Of a stretch of 64,000 nt of DNA, positions 50,601 through 64,000 are shown in pieces. Made by a program: the position numbers and the translations under genes. A model generated the notes under the pieces. That model saw only the letters and a program-made list of their open reading frames with translations, was not told the DNA's origin and did no database searches. The DNA is taken from contig NC_051138.1 in assembly GCF_014839805.1 (NCBI RefSeq), positions 5,888,983 to 5,952,982 of the forward strand, given 5' to 3'. Position 1 is the stretch's first letter; the number at the start of each line of letters is the position of its first letter. Source of the DNA: Manduca sexta (lineage: Eukaryota > Arthropoda > Insecta > Lepidoptera > Sphingidae).

Positions 50601-51019
50601 CTGCTTTGTGTCAACACTGTCAGTTGCTCTACATTGCTACTAATTCGTAAAGATATCAATCCTATATATTAATTAAATTATGATATAATTTAATTATATA
50701 TATAACCGCAGAATATTTATTGAATTAAGCCTATCTATGGTTGTCGTAGTCCATGTTTCATATAATGTGGTATACAGTTAATTTTTTATACCGCAAAAGG
50801 ACGTTGACGTGGGCGAACCCATGTACTAAAATTAGCATGAATATCAAATTCAGAGTTTAGCGACACAAGTATTGATAATTGCGTAGTTGCATTTTCATAT
50901 GCAGGTATGTTTAGCGCTGTTAAGTTCATTTAGTTACATCTGGCACAATGTGGAGTCGTTGAATTATATATGCTATAGTATATTTGCGGGTTTTATTAAA
51001 TATTATAAGACACTTTCCA

Positions 51020-51160
51020 TAAACACTATATGAATTACGAAGGAATGAAAAATCTGCCAACTTATACTAGACCGGCGTGGTGAATAAAGACCCAAAACCC
51101 ACTCTAAAGTAGAATAGGGTTGTGTCCAGCAATGGTACAAGAATAATACGAGAGATATTA
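51020..51160 (+). mobile_element. SINE family A, degenerate 3' fragment
   Basis: Diverged match to the 3' half: TTACGAAGGAATG, CCGGCGTGGTGAATAA, and TGTCCAGCAATGGTACAAG before an AT-rich tail. Many substitutions suggest an old copy. Confidence 0.65.
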
Positions 51161-53714
51161 TTGTATGTATATCAAATAAATATACAATATATCGTAGATC
51201 TCATATAATTATTTTGGTTAAACCATAACTGCATATAGAGATGTGAGATTAAGCGAAACGGGAACTCGATACAACATATATGTATTAATATTTATAAATG
51301 CGGCCTGCAAATCGTTCTAATGATAATTAGATTTTTTAAAAAATTATGAAAGGGAAGCCAGCAGGAATCGGGTTATTTTAACCCTTCGCCACTAGCATAT
51401 CCTATCCTAAACGGGCACAAACAAGTTAAAACAAGCCGCAACTAGAAAACTTTAGATCGATAATGCACATTAACACTAAGGTATAATGTTTCATTCTTTA
51501 TTTTGCAAAAAAGTTTTTAGAGATCACACTAATGATTTCAGGGTAACACAATTGTTTGTGGTAATGATGGCGAATTGATCGGTGCATTTATGCAATTAGT
51601 TGCAGTTAGCTACTGTAAAGGAATACTCATGTTAATATTATACAAAGAAATCTCTTCTTTTGATAATGATCGCCGAATGGTAAACCGTTACTTACAATAC
51701 TAATGAATTTTTGAGAACACCTTTTAAGTATGTAAAATTAATGATTTTTTCGAAAAGCGTAGTCTTATTACTTAGAAACACCTGAACACTCTACCAAAGT
51801 AAAATATTATTTGAACTCAATTTTCCTACGATTTATAAAACTATCTAGTTTTTAAAGACCGCTATTCTCATATTTTTTTGTTATAAAGCGTCAAAAAAAG
51901 TGTCCAATAATTTCATTTTTAATGTATAATATTTGTAGCCTACCGGTAAAGACCATGGCTTTTAGATATTTGTTATATTCTAATTAGTTTTTACTGGTGG
52001 CTCCACGGCGTGCTAGTTTTTACTAGATATAAATATAAAATAAGCATTCATTTTTGTCTGGAATGACAAGTAAGTATTAATATAAATCTGCTTATACCAC
52101 TCTACTATACGTGACTAAAAGTTGTATTGATTTGTATTGTGATTATTAAGATTTGATTTATGTGTTTTTCAAAATCTGATTTTCTCCTTAACTTAAGGTT
52201 TTTATTTCGAGATCTTTACATATATTTGTAGAATTTGGTAATCCAAGTTGCTCCTGATATGTTGAATATCCAGTTACTTCAGATATTATAGTTGATAGAG
52301 TCTGTACTCTTGCCATTTCATTTATGTATGGTGAATATAGAACCGTGACCCAAAATAGGTAACATTTTTATTATCACCAAATACGAAATGTATTTCATTT
52401 GTAAAAAATAGTCTCGTTCAGAATTATGTGGACTTTGAATAAAAAATTATATTCCACCAAAATAATATAATTACAGTTAGGTTTTAAAATAGTGTTTAAA
52501 ATAAATGTTTATTTCCTTATTTTAATGTATTAATAAAGTACACACGTTATAAATACCAGAGATAAAACTCCCCATTTATCCATTACCCATTTTATTCTGG
52601 CATCCAGTTAGAAAAATAATGGTTATAATCTTAGGCAGTGAGTAACTTAATTGGCTCATGTTTCAATTATAAGTTTAAATAGTAAAACAACTTCTTTCAT
52701 ACCGCTCCACGTAATTATTATAAAAGAGAAATGTAATTTCTATTAAAACATGCTATTGCTACTTATTTAATGATCTATTATGTTACTATTGTATCTATAA
52801 AAAATCCTTGCACCGTATTTTTTAGGCGCACAATGCACCCAGCATTCCCTTCTTAGCATAAGTCCAATGGCGATTTTCGTGTCTTTTCAGAAACAACTAC
52901 TTATTAGGCACTTTTGAAACTAAATATCATTGATTTAACAGGTTAGTTAAGTTTATATTTCATATAAAAGCGTCTTATATTTTGTCATTACATGTCCTTA
53001 ATGGATACATTCAATTTTTCAAAAAACGTGTGGACAGACTATGTAAACTAGACTAAAGGCATCAATTTCCATAACATCACGTGAATGCGCTAACGCATAC
53101 CTCTTAAAACTCAAACTATTATTATTAATTCAGCACACAAACAACTACAAACTAGTCCACCCATAGAGCAGAAAAAATGCGCCAACGAATCATAGTGTTA
53201 TGTGATTAATATCTGACACACAAATAATAATAATAAAAGTACAGGTGCCTTTTCAAACCGATCGCCACTATAGATAATAGACTTCAAATTTAGATTTAAA
53301 TGAGATCTTATCATAAATATCGTGAGCATTAAATCATTTCGCAGATCACGGTGATTGCTATTGCTACTGGACACTCGGCTACCGGAGCCGTTACGCACGC
53401 GCAGGCCAGCGAAGAAAGACCCGCGCCTACGCACGGCGCTTGTGTTGATCACGGCTCTTGTTACACCGTACGATGTATAGAGTTGTTTTTGGCGCGTGTA
53501 TCTCACGGGCCGTTATTCTGATCGCAGCGAAAGTTAGAATAGTTTCATACCAGTTTTTTTGAAGAATACCTACGGAATACCTTATAGATGATATTGCAAA
53601 AGATGCTTGCATGGCTTGTGATAGAAGTTTTGTTTCGAATAAGTCTCGGTAAAACGTTTTTGTCGTATAATATGTTTAGATTCAGTATGGTAATGTATTG
53701 CATGATAATTAAAG

Positions 53715-53915
53715 ATATATATATGTGGGATGTTGAATTTGAAAAATAGTGAACTTCTTCTGAGTAATTTTATTATTAATTGTTACACATCTTATTCATC
53801 TTACTTTCTTCAGACGTCCTAATTTCAACTGACATTCCTTTTCCTTTTTTATAACCAGCCAACAACTCAAACAGAATAAAACCTTCTTAGATTAACTATT
53901 CCCACATATATTTAT
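53715..53915 (+). repeat. Dispersed repeat, copy 2 (no MITE insertion)
   Basis: Collinear with copy 1 at 3978-4312 except for the MITE. Ends with CAACTCAAACAGAATAAAACC and TTAACTATTC. There is no coding potential. Confidence 0.65.
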
Positions 53916-56900
53916 TACACTTATAAAGTCTTTATTGATTCTACATTCAATACAGATTCTTGTTATACGTAAACAAACGAATGAGTATAGACGTTAAGGC
54001 TAAGGTTAATAAGAGTTTATGTTTTTCTACTAGAACCAAATAATACCAAATCAATATACGTTATATAAATAAAATACATGTACATACCTATAAATTATTA
54101 TTAAAATTACATCAATAGCAAACAACTATTTAAAACTTAAAATCACTTTGTATTATATCATCTACATAGTCCTTGTATAATAATCATACCTGTTGAGTTA
54201 AATAAAATACACATTTTATCTAAAATTTTAACTTTACCAATTATATTGATTCTTATTTTATGAATGAAAATAAACTCTATAAACTCTATACTGTTTGATT
54301 CCCTAGAATAAATTACCATACAGAGTTTATGATAAAAATATATATCTTACTCATCGTACAACTTTATACGTTATAAGACTATTTATGGTATCTGTATCAA
54401 TGCTTAGAGATAGATAAAAATATTTCGGATATACTGGTAAAATCGTAAAAGCTCTACTTTACTTACAAGTTGGAATGAATCGTACATTATTAGTTTAATG
54501 TGATTAGATTTTAATTTTTCTCAACAGACTTCTTAAAAGCTATTTAAAGCACTAAAATGATATTAAATGAAAATCTTTTAATATATAATAGGGTAATATC
54601 TCTTGTAATGCCAGAATGGTAGAAAAATAATGCATCTAAACAATCTAAAAAATCAAACTGATTTGTTTTTGCTTTCAACCTGCTAGTTATTTTTCCTATA
54701 AGAGAATAATATAAGAGTAGAAAGATTCCTAAAGGGATTTAAAAATTATCAAATTATTATTATTTTATTCAATACCCGATACTGTTTCAGTGCATATTAT
54801 TATTAAGCTAATATCGTTTTGCGTTAAGGAAGTGATTGCGTGGAAATATTTATAATTTATCTTTTCCGCCTGATAACATAAAAATAATATGAATGTGTGC
54901 GAAAACGTTGCTGTACAACGTCCATTTAAATTATAAAGACAAATATACACTGCAATAATAATTGTTTCACATCATATTGAATAGTTGATAAGCTAATTCC
55001 ATTGAATTCTATTTAAAACAACATTTATTGTACTGTAGTATTTCCTAACAATATGACGTAAATAAGTGAACATTTATTCATATAATTATGTACTAATTTA
55101 ATATACAAATGAGGATATTGTGCCGTGCACAGTTCTGTAATGGGGGCAGATTATATTCATTCACAATTTATTTAGCTGGATTAAATTAAAGAAAAATAAT
55201 AATAATGAATATAAACACGTAAAGGAATTATAAAGCGAAAATAAATAGTTTAATTTTAATTAAATTTCTACTTTTGCCTCGAAATGTTAGTTGGGTCAAT
55301 AACATAGCACACGTTTTCTTAAGGCAATGCCAAAAATATAAAACTAGTACTTTAGATCTTGATAGAATTAAATTTGGTAGCATTAAATAAGTAGGTAGGC
55401 ATCTGTATCGTTTTTCTAACAACAATAAAGTAAACGAGAAGTAAAAAAATATAGTTTTAGACTAACTCTAAATTTACTGTACCATATAATATAATTTTCA
55501 AAATTTATTAATACTTATTTAAGTGACGCTTTATGGTGCAATATTTAATTCATTCATTTTTAAACTCTTGAACAATCCAATGATATAAATTTTATATTTT
55601 TTTGCATAAGTAGTGCAATATTAAAATCTAATTATATTATTCTAATATTATTAATTAAAAATTGTCTAAAAAGATACGCATCCATCTGACACACAGAACG
55701 GTCTTCAAAACGCGCTAATAAAATGTTCTTGTACAATCTAATATAGAAATCAGCTTTATGTAAGGAAAAAACTTTTCATAAAACTTAAAGTAACTACATT
55801 GCACCTGATCGTAAATGGAGTTCAGATAGAATTTTAATTAACAACAGATGATAATTATCTTTCGCCAGACGACACAATAATGCCGGCCGGTTCGAAATGA
55901 TTAATTGGCCTATTTAGCAAAACTATTTCAATTATATAAACAAAACCGTTTATGACGACACATTTATAAAACTTTTACGTTTACCTGCTGCGTTAATTTA
56001 CATTACTATAAATTCTATATTTGGCTTCACCCAAAGGTTATCAACGTGTCGCTAAGATACACTATACTACCATGAAACTGACAGTAGCTTCAGTTATCAG
56101 TCAATAGTATCGGCGCGGCGCCTTAGACATCTGCTTATATTGGTGCTAGAGTCTTCACTATAACCGGTTTTAACTGACTAATCTTAGGTAGACATTTGGA
56201 CGTAGAGTTAACCTTTATGTCATGCTCATTCATATTGAGTTGATATTAAGAATAGTACGGATAAACGATGATAACAAACTATGTCAGAGTAGTGAACGGA
56301 GCCACGCCGTCTACCACCCACGGGCGGCCGCGTCCTGCCGTGTTGACTCACCAATTCACGGCTCTCATGTACGTAATTAGCCCATTAGCACGCACGCACC
56401 GCATAAATGCTCAATTAGATCAACGACTGTCGGGAATAGCTCGGTAGATTACGCTCCTCCTGTTGGTTTCAATGAAACCCAGGATGAAATGTTCCTTCTA
56501 AATAACAGTTCACATGTCTAATATTTAACGCTAGAAAAAAAAAGTGTTGGTGGATGGATTCTGTCGGCATGTACCAGTATGTGAGAACCACAAATGACGT
56601 CCGCAATGAGCACTACAATTATATAAATTTCCTTAGAGTTTAATGAGATTATGGTAACATAGTTTGTCATGAAACTTCCCTACAACTTGTAAGTACCTTT
56701 AAAACGTATAAGTTGAAGCGTCAGACCATTATTTATAGTCCGTTAAAAACGCTTTATTTTAAACACATTTGTCTCTCACAGATATTGGACCTGAGACTTC
56801 CTATAATTTTCTACGTTGGCGGATGTAGAGATAATAAATCGCAACAATAAGTACTGTAAGTCTAAAATACAAAATATCCGAAAATATAAAAATAAAAAAA

Positions 56901-59786
56901 ACGGAAGAGTTGTGAATATACATAAATGAAAAATAATAAATACTAAAAAGCTAATATGAAGTACATTAATGTATACCAATAATTTCCCAACGAATCTACT
57001 ACTCTTTCATTATCAAATCAAATTAAATTGAAAATTAATATTTTCCATTGCGACAGGCGGTAAATTCGTTTTCCTAGAAACAACTGTATAAGTACTGACA
57101 CATTTGTTTGTACGTAAACGGGATAATGCGACATATACATAATATATACATATTTACTACGTTGTACCTGCATAATATGTAAGTTGTGAGCTATAGCGGG
57201 ATACAGAATGCTCGAGAGTATATCCAGCAGTATACCAACACCAATAGGTGATATTGATAATGCACTATTACGAATTATGGCCTATATAATTTTGATAATA
57301 AAACTATATTTATATAAATCTTTCTGAATCTTTATTAAATCTTCAGTAAACCGTATATTTGTTAGTCATTAAACAAGCCTTATTGGAGTTCCTTATTTCA
57401 TTCGTGGGTACTCTGATCATCGCCTAAATATATACAAAGTGATCTTAAACCATCTCAAATAGTATTCTTAAATTACTTTTGCACTTGCCAATTACTCCAA
57501 TTAACATTTCATAAGAATTGTCTCACTCGGTAATTAACTGGATCAAATAATAGGGCAATGTCTCACGGTTAATTGTAGATATTTCGCGCTGTGTACATAC
57601 CGTGTTTGTTTTGTCATAAGAATTGCGGCGTAAGAACAGTTTCAACCAGGAAATTAAAATTTTCATTTAAATTTATGAAAAATATATCAAAAGCCAATAA
57701 TATTTTTAAGGGGAAGTGCACTAGTAAGAAATATATCAGAATTTTAACAAGAAATAATGTCAGAATATCAAAATAATTGGAAAATATTTCAATTTCAAAT
57801 CAACACAACAGTCAAATGATCGCAGTGATTTTTTAATTATACCCAGTTTTAAGAGAAGTCCATAAAATCTTGCCCTTACAATGTTGCAAAGTTAGTAACG
57901 GAGGAAGTTTGGTAGGTAGTTACAGTCGAAGCTAATAAAATCACGTTAATAAAAATGAAACTGGTTTAACGCGTGACTTATACTGAATATTGAACACAAA
58001 TACATGTTTCTCTGCCGAGCCTTATGTTCGAAGCGTACAATTAAGTATTTGATTAACTCGAAACAGCATCAATTAAGACCAAGAGTCTAAACAAAGCTCA
58101 TTACATTCCACACAAATAACTGGGCATACAATACTCATGTCCTTGTGCGTGTTTTAATTAACAATGATACACAATAAATTAAATTAAAATACATGTTGAA
58201 CTTATACCCAAAAACAATACTCAGTAAACGTTCTTTTAAATCTTAAAGCTGCTAGAAATTTCGAGTTGTGTAAAATAGTGGTCATAAATAAAAAAATGAC
58301 GTCTTATTTATCCAATAAAATTAAATAAACGAGACAAAAATACCGATCATCTGTCTGAATGACAGGAGGACATCCATATTGTACGGTTGACAATACGTCG
58401 CCCATCACAACCTTGAAAAACATGTTATGCTAAAACATAAAATCACGACCAAAAATAAAACGTATTCCATTGCAATATACATACGTTGGAGTGAAAATGG
58501 ATAATAATTGATAAAAACATACAATACGTCGTGTCATAAATGAATCTCATAAAAAGAAACTTATATATTTAATATTAAAATTACAGAATTTGGCGGGTGG
58601 TGTCGCAGGGCATTTTGGACTCTATCGAGAGAAAACTACTTGCGGAAACCTCATGAATATTTTAAATACTGCTTAAGCGCCAACCGATCTAACTTATGGC
58701 CTAAGTTTAATATAAAAAATACTTATAGATTATTTAATAAAAATATAAGACAACATTATGTTTATAATACATAAGTTTTATAGAAATATCTATACGTTCC
58801 ACGTTATATATATTTCTCCATACGTAAAGCACTTTTAATTATTTGTTCACGTAACGTTTATTGTCACAATGATCAGCAATTATTTTATAAAACAAACTAG
58901 GTTTGTCAATTATAATCAATAAAATTTGTTTCTGATCACTATTACAAAGTATAGAGATTCGAACTAAGTTTGGCATAACTTCGTCATGAATTAGAGATAA
59001 ATAACATGTATTTAGAATATGTCGCATTATATAGTTTCCTCGTTTATTTGTGTACGAGACTGAATACCTACTTAAGGCAGTTTAAAATTCTATGCAACTA
59101 AATTCTTTTCAACATAAAACAGTGTTATTGAATACAAATACGTGGTAGTAGTAATATTTAAATATGTTTAACTCAACTTCAACCTTATTTGTCGCGTTTG
59201 AATGAAAAAACAATATTATATTGCAAATTGTAGTGAAACCCGCTTAAACCGATTTCCCAAATAATACGCCATTTAACTAATCCCTGCAACATGAGGCATA
59301 TTTTTATACATTTTTCACGCTTAATAAAATCCGTAATCCTATTTAATATGCCATCTGGGCGCGCGTGTTATCTCAAAATTATGAACCGCGAAACATTTTT
59401 AACACAGATAAATTCCGTTAATTTTTTCATTGATACCGGACGAATTGCATGTCTTCAAAGGAGAATCTTACCATGGTGACAAACAAGTAAAGAAGTCCCT
59501 CGTAAGTCAGTCATAGTCAGTCATCACTTTTTTTAACTACTTACATAATGCATTTAGAACAAATCCTAATACTGTAATGTAACGTAAAATAAATTACATA
59601 TTGTATTATATCACTTTCTAACAATTATATAAATATATTATTCTATACCCACACAAAATATTAATTTTAATAATTTCGTGTTAACATTTTATGTTCCCTT
59701 TCCCATATAACATATTTTCTCATTTAAGACGCCTTTTTGGCAGGATCTCTTTACAGTATTTTTAGCGAGTTTTATTGTTTTTTTTT

Positions 59787-59932
59787 TTCAAAGTATTTAA
59801 TCATCATTATCGCAAGACGTCCACTGTTGAACATGAACCCCCACAAAGTCGGCGGAACTCCCCGGATGCGGGCCGCATCCAATAAATCGATCTGGAAATC
59901 TTTGGGGGAGGCCCATGTTCAAAGTATTTAAT
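59787..59932. mobile_element. Small insertion with 12-15 bp target-site duplication
   Basis: The 15-mer TTCAAAGTATTTAAT occurs at 59787-59801 and again at 59918-59932, bracketing 116 bp. The insert starts CATCATTATCGCAAGACGTCC and ends TTTGGGGGAGGCCCATG. Its two ends are partly inverted complements (GAACATGAACCCCC versus GGGGGAGGCCCATGTTC), and it has a central near-palindrome GGATGCGGGCCGCATCC. The ACGTCCACTG(C/T)TGAACAT motif recurs in lepidopteran repeats. The first three bases of the duplication may belong to the element. Confidence 0.72.
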
Positions 59933-61039
59933 GAATCCTATTTATTTTAAATATTGTTTTTTAATTTATTATCGTTATATTTTAGCACTCGTGGATATCC
60001 TAATATGCTTCATTAGTTTGTGTAACCCTTGCTATAATACCATAAACAACTAAAAACCTTTTGAAAGTACTCTACATCTCAGTTATGATTAAAAATCTGG
60101 CTAAGTACTAAACGCATTAAGTTTCATCAAACGTAGGTGTGCGAGTATGTAACAGCCAAAAAAAAGGAGTTCTTTAATTTGAGAAACCGCAAACCATTTA
60201 AATACAGGTTCATTCAACCAACCTAAAGGATTATTTGACCCTAAATAAATGGAACTTTTCTAAGTAGACCAGCATATTTGTATCGACTGGCGAAGGATAA
60301 TCTCTAGTCAATCTATATATCAAAATGCCACTCCATTTACCATGAGGTGCAGTGGCTGGCAGTAGCTTCATCGTGCCCGTTTCATAGGTAAACCTTGCAC
60401 ATTGATTAATTATTGATTACAACTCTTAAATACTCAATGAAATAATATTTTTGTTTATTCCAACTAAATTCTAATCACATCGAACGCAGACGTCACACGA
60501 ACAGACCTGCAAAACCCGGATATTTTAGAACATAATGATATTCAATACTTTAACGCACATCAAATAACATCAGAGCTTATAACACTGGCTTGTGTGAGAA
60601 GGATAAAGCATATAACATGCGCTAACGTAGATAACAATGTTGATTGTCATTACGCTGTTTAAAAATTAGTGACGAACGATAGCAGTGGCTTGCGTTCAGG
60701 GTTAATAGTGCTGTGTACGAAACAATAAAAAATGAATGCAAATGAGATATATTATTTAATACCTATTGCACAAATAACATTTAAAACTTTATGGAAAAAA
60801 ATACGTTCGGAATGGATTGATGACCCCGCACAGTTCTCATGTAAACCCTTCAATAGTTGGAGTTTTTTATCACTAAACAGCAGTGTACATATAATGATGT
60901 GTCCAGTTTCAAGGCCATTGTAAGCGTTATTATTGGGCATTACGAGACTCAACATCTTATATCTCATGGTGTCGAGAGTAGTAGAGTGCCACAGAGTTCA
61001 TTATAATTCAAATTACATATTATGGTGTTGCTACTATTA

Positions 61040-61108
61040 CTGAGTGGTCATCGCTTGCCATTAAGCAAACAGCATGCTCGTCTCGTCAATCAAAATCAAT
61101 TAAAAAAG
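61040..61108 (+). repeat. Fragment of a lepidopteran interspersed repeat end
   Basis: GTGGTCATCGCTTGCCATTAAG followed by GCATGCTCGTCTC and an A-rich tail resembles the terminal part of a repeat type I associate with Lepidoptera. Class unknown and boundaries approximate. Confidence 0.4.
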
Positions 61109-64000
61109 GCTACTCTCCCTAAGCAAGATCTTATGAGCTCAGAAACGGGCAATCTGAGTGGTGTAAACGACGTGGCTTGTAATTTTAGTTATAGATGAAG
61201 CTAATACTGACGAACATAGACTTAATCTCGCCTTAATATTTGATACCTATACATAACTACGTAAATATTATTGCAGCATTCAATCGAAATTAAAAGAGAA
61301 TTACAAGAAATACGTAACTTATACTTTAGTTTTTTTATTAGACTTAGTAATCATTTGAAATTAGCTTTATAAATATCAGCCAAAGACTCTTGCCCAACGT
61401 GTTTTCTTCATTTGTACTCGCTGCGCAACTCTACCTGATATGCTATTGATCGGATTTATATACATTATTATTTTCCCTTTTTAATATTTTAGTAGGGCAC
61501 CTAGCTCCACGATTTACTAATATAACAGTAGAGCTCGATCAAATAATAACAAGTTAACTCTACATTTCTGTATAAGAAAGTTGCTTTAATATAAAAGCAC
61601 TCCCAAATATTTTTACTTTTCTCCTATATCGTATAATGCAAGTAATTACGGTTACACGGTAAACAAACATAGATACTACATATTTACTACCACAAAACGT
61701 AGAATATTGAATCTCTTTATGTCACTTGTCGCTTTCTAATTATTTAACGGGCAAAATAGTAGCGTACCAACAAAACAGTTTTAATTGTGAAACGCAGCAT
61801 GAGACTTTATCATTTATTTAAATTACGCGGTTATATCGAACGGTGGCTTGGGTCTATCGGACCGGTTCGCGGGCCGGTTAAGTGTCAGCGCGCACACCAG
61901 AGATCACTGGTTGGCACACGCGTGGATTCAAAACTATCAACCTGCGCGGACTGGCGTGGACTTGCCATAGATTTAGAATTTGATAAACAATATTATTTCT
62001 TAAATGATACAAAACTAAACTGCCATGTGCGCAACGTTAAAAATTGTACTACCGTCACAACAAGACGCTACCGGTTCTTATTAAAAAAATATCGACACAC
62101 GTGTCATTGTTCATACATCTATTTTAATTTTTTAAGGTTGTGGAGACCTTTTTCGCGACACGCAGGCTTACATCATAGCGTCTCTAGGACTTTCTGACAC
62201 AATATAGTTCAATAATCAGAGGGTTCATGTTAAAACGTCAAAGAACGACTACGTATAACATTAACACGTATTTTGTAGCGCAGATGGAACAGTTGTGTTG
62301 TAAACAATGTCCGATACTGGTTATTTATATACCTAATGCGATAACAAGACACGTGCTAGACACAAACGATTCGATCCTATAAATGGAAATTGGTTATTTT
62401 GTATAAGATGATCCGAGATGATTGCATAATACTGAATGATCCTCAGACAAAAAAAAATTACGTTATGCTCCCCGCATACTAACTTAATTGATATTTTTAA
62501 ATATAATGCAGTTTCATCCGTGCTTTGAAAAATAAATAGAGTTACCTACTAAACTTATATTATATTATGTAATATATAACTGATGCTAGTCATGTCGTTA
62601 GTGTACAGATGTTTGAAAACAATGTAATATATACAGCATATTTATCTTTGTTAGCATAAATGCAATTAAATATAACAAACTATTAATAAAGATCATCTCT
62701 AACAACCAATACCGTTATCTTTATATTAATTTAAAATGTAATTTCATGTATAAACACAAGCTTAACTAGAGAAGCCGATTATTATGATCTTACTTCCAAG
62801 GTCCAAATTAGAAAGCTCAGTTAAATGAATCTAGTTGTAACTGTATATAACAGGTGGAAATGTAGGTACGCAATAATTGGCTGCGTAAAACAGGAGGCGT
62901 CGGTAAAACCACCAGACCATGGAGCCCGACGGCCTTCTGGCTGGAAATGCTTCACTGATCACCAATCCAGCTTTGCCGCTTTACTATCTATTTATAGACG
63001 TAACAGTATTTATATACCACATAATACATTTAGATTTAGATACGCTAATGCTCGACGAACATTCAAAGTAAATTAATACGCGAATGCTCTGGCTGGGTAA
63101 TTTAAGTGATAATTTTGTTTATATATTACAATTGCTCGCTGTTTTGTACAGATTTCCTTTATTGTCCAATGATAAGTTTAGCTTACGTCGCTCGACAGTG
63201 ACACATTCAATCAGTTAACAAACAAAATTAGTCCCGCTTCTACTGCAGATAACAGATGTATAAGGATTCTGGAATCTGTACGCAATATAATTAGAGTAAT
63301 TAACACTTAATGGTATTTGGAATATGGCACAATTAATAATAGATGATTTAAAGTAATGTGTAATGTGTGATAGCAGAGTGAAAAGTACTCTCCGGCGATA
63401 CGCCCTAAAAATAGAAGCAATTATTATTAATGTGAATTTGTGAGTGAAATGTCAATGACAATTGAGTAACCTAATTTAGTTATTTTTGCACGTCATTTTT
63501 ATAACAACGACCGCTGTACAAATGATAGAAATTCGCGTCATAATTGCTTATTTCGACGATAGTAATCCAGATTCAGCTGGTATACATCCAGTTAATACCA
63601 GCTTTGCGACCGTTGAGAGACGTATATCGATATTGTATATAGATTGCACGCTCCGAAAAGTGATGAACACAGCAAAGTACAAACGATTTGACCTTTTAAT
63701 AATCTGTAAATATGGCCAAGCAAGTATAATAACGCAATAAGCGCACGTGAGGTTTCCGAGATATCCACGTGGTTCCCGCAATTTTTATAAAATAAACAAT
63801 TAAATCCGACGTAAAACAATATGACATCCGTACCTATTATAATATGGAGCATGTCGTTTTATTCATTACAATTGTTTTCCTGTTATGCCCACACTTTGTT
63901 TGCGTTCTGATTTTAATATTTATACAATCATAAAATATAAAAGGCAAAGTCCTCTCCAATGCACTGTTGGTTCATACATCAATCCGCTAGAACTAGTTAC

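Larger units (their letters stand above)
50600..64000. other. Non-coding stretch upstream of dpp (outside listed repeats)
   Basis: AT-rich with no gene recognised. A GC-raised patch lies at 53330-53510 on the far side of the candidate promoter, and smaller ones at 56290-56400 and 61830-61990. A 136-codon frame at 61787-62197 has no known domain. Confidence 0.55.

Noticed and set aside
53198..53506. 102-codon minus-strand frame upstream of dpp, considered as an alternative dpp exon
   Set aside because: No signal peptide or convincing donor in a compatible frame; not similar to a Dpp N-terminus.
61787..62197. 136-codon plus-strand frame
   Set aside because: No domain or family resemblance; composition is mixed and the flanks offer no gene structure.

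Overview
The window is AT-rich, gene-poor nuclear DNA from an insect, almost certainly a moth or butterfly. Two things support this. The only host gene I can recognise encodes an arthropod BMP2/4-type ligand (Decapentaplegic, Dpp). The scattered repeats also match element types I know from lepidopteran genomes: two tRNA-derived SINE families, Helitron-like elements whose 3' ends read GCGGGC(G/A)AAG..., and a DD37D mariner relative. Nothing looks bacterial: there are no operons and no CRISPR array.

Layout. 1-10.4 kb is non-coding, with old repeat fragments (a SINE remnant near 3.0 kb, a repeat with a nested MITE near 4.0-4.3 kb) and GC-rich islands near 5.7 and 6.5 kb. A fold-back element lies at 10.40-10.61 kb. 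A complete 1.3-kb maT-type (DD37D) mariner element with an uninterrupted 346-codon transposase and TA target duplications lies at 10.93-12.23 kb. 12.2-26.2 kb is non-coding. 26.2-31.2 kb is the repeat cluster: SINEs in both orientations, a tandemly duplicated MITE, and a Helitron-like element abutting a truncated SINE. 31.2-46.0 kb is non-coding with many short GC-rich islands, including a 12-bp minisatellite at 43.24-43.32 kb. The large dpp coding exon is on the minus strand at 46.16-47.28 kb. A plausible untranslated dpp exon in a CpG-rich block lies at 48.9-49.4 kb. 49.4-64 kb is non-coding with a few repeats, one perfect 20-bp-arm hairpin (50.23-50.28 kb) and a small insertion flanked by 12-15 bp direct repeats (59.8 kb).

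How it fits together. dpp is the only host gene identified. The ~46 kb downstream and ~15 kb upstream of it carry no convincing second gene. Short islands of high GC rise out of AT-rich DNA, which is how the regulatory landscape of a developmental morphogen gene might look, but that role is inference. The most specific anomaly is in dpp itself. A good signal peptide begins at an ATG (47264-47262) but is in a different frame from the rest of the protein, and one extra G near 47209-47210 accounts for the break. I found no clearly new multi-gene system.
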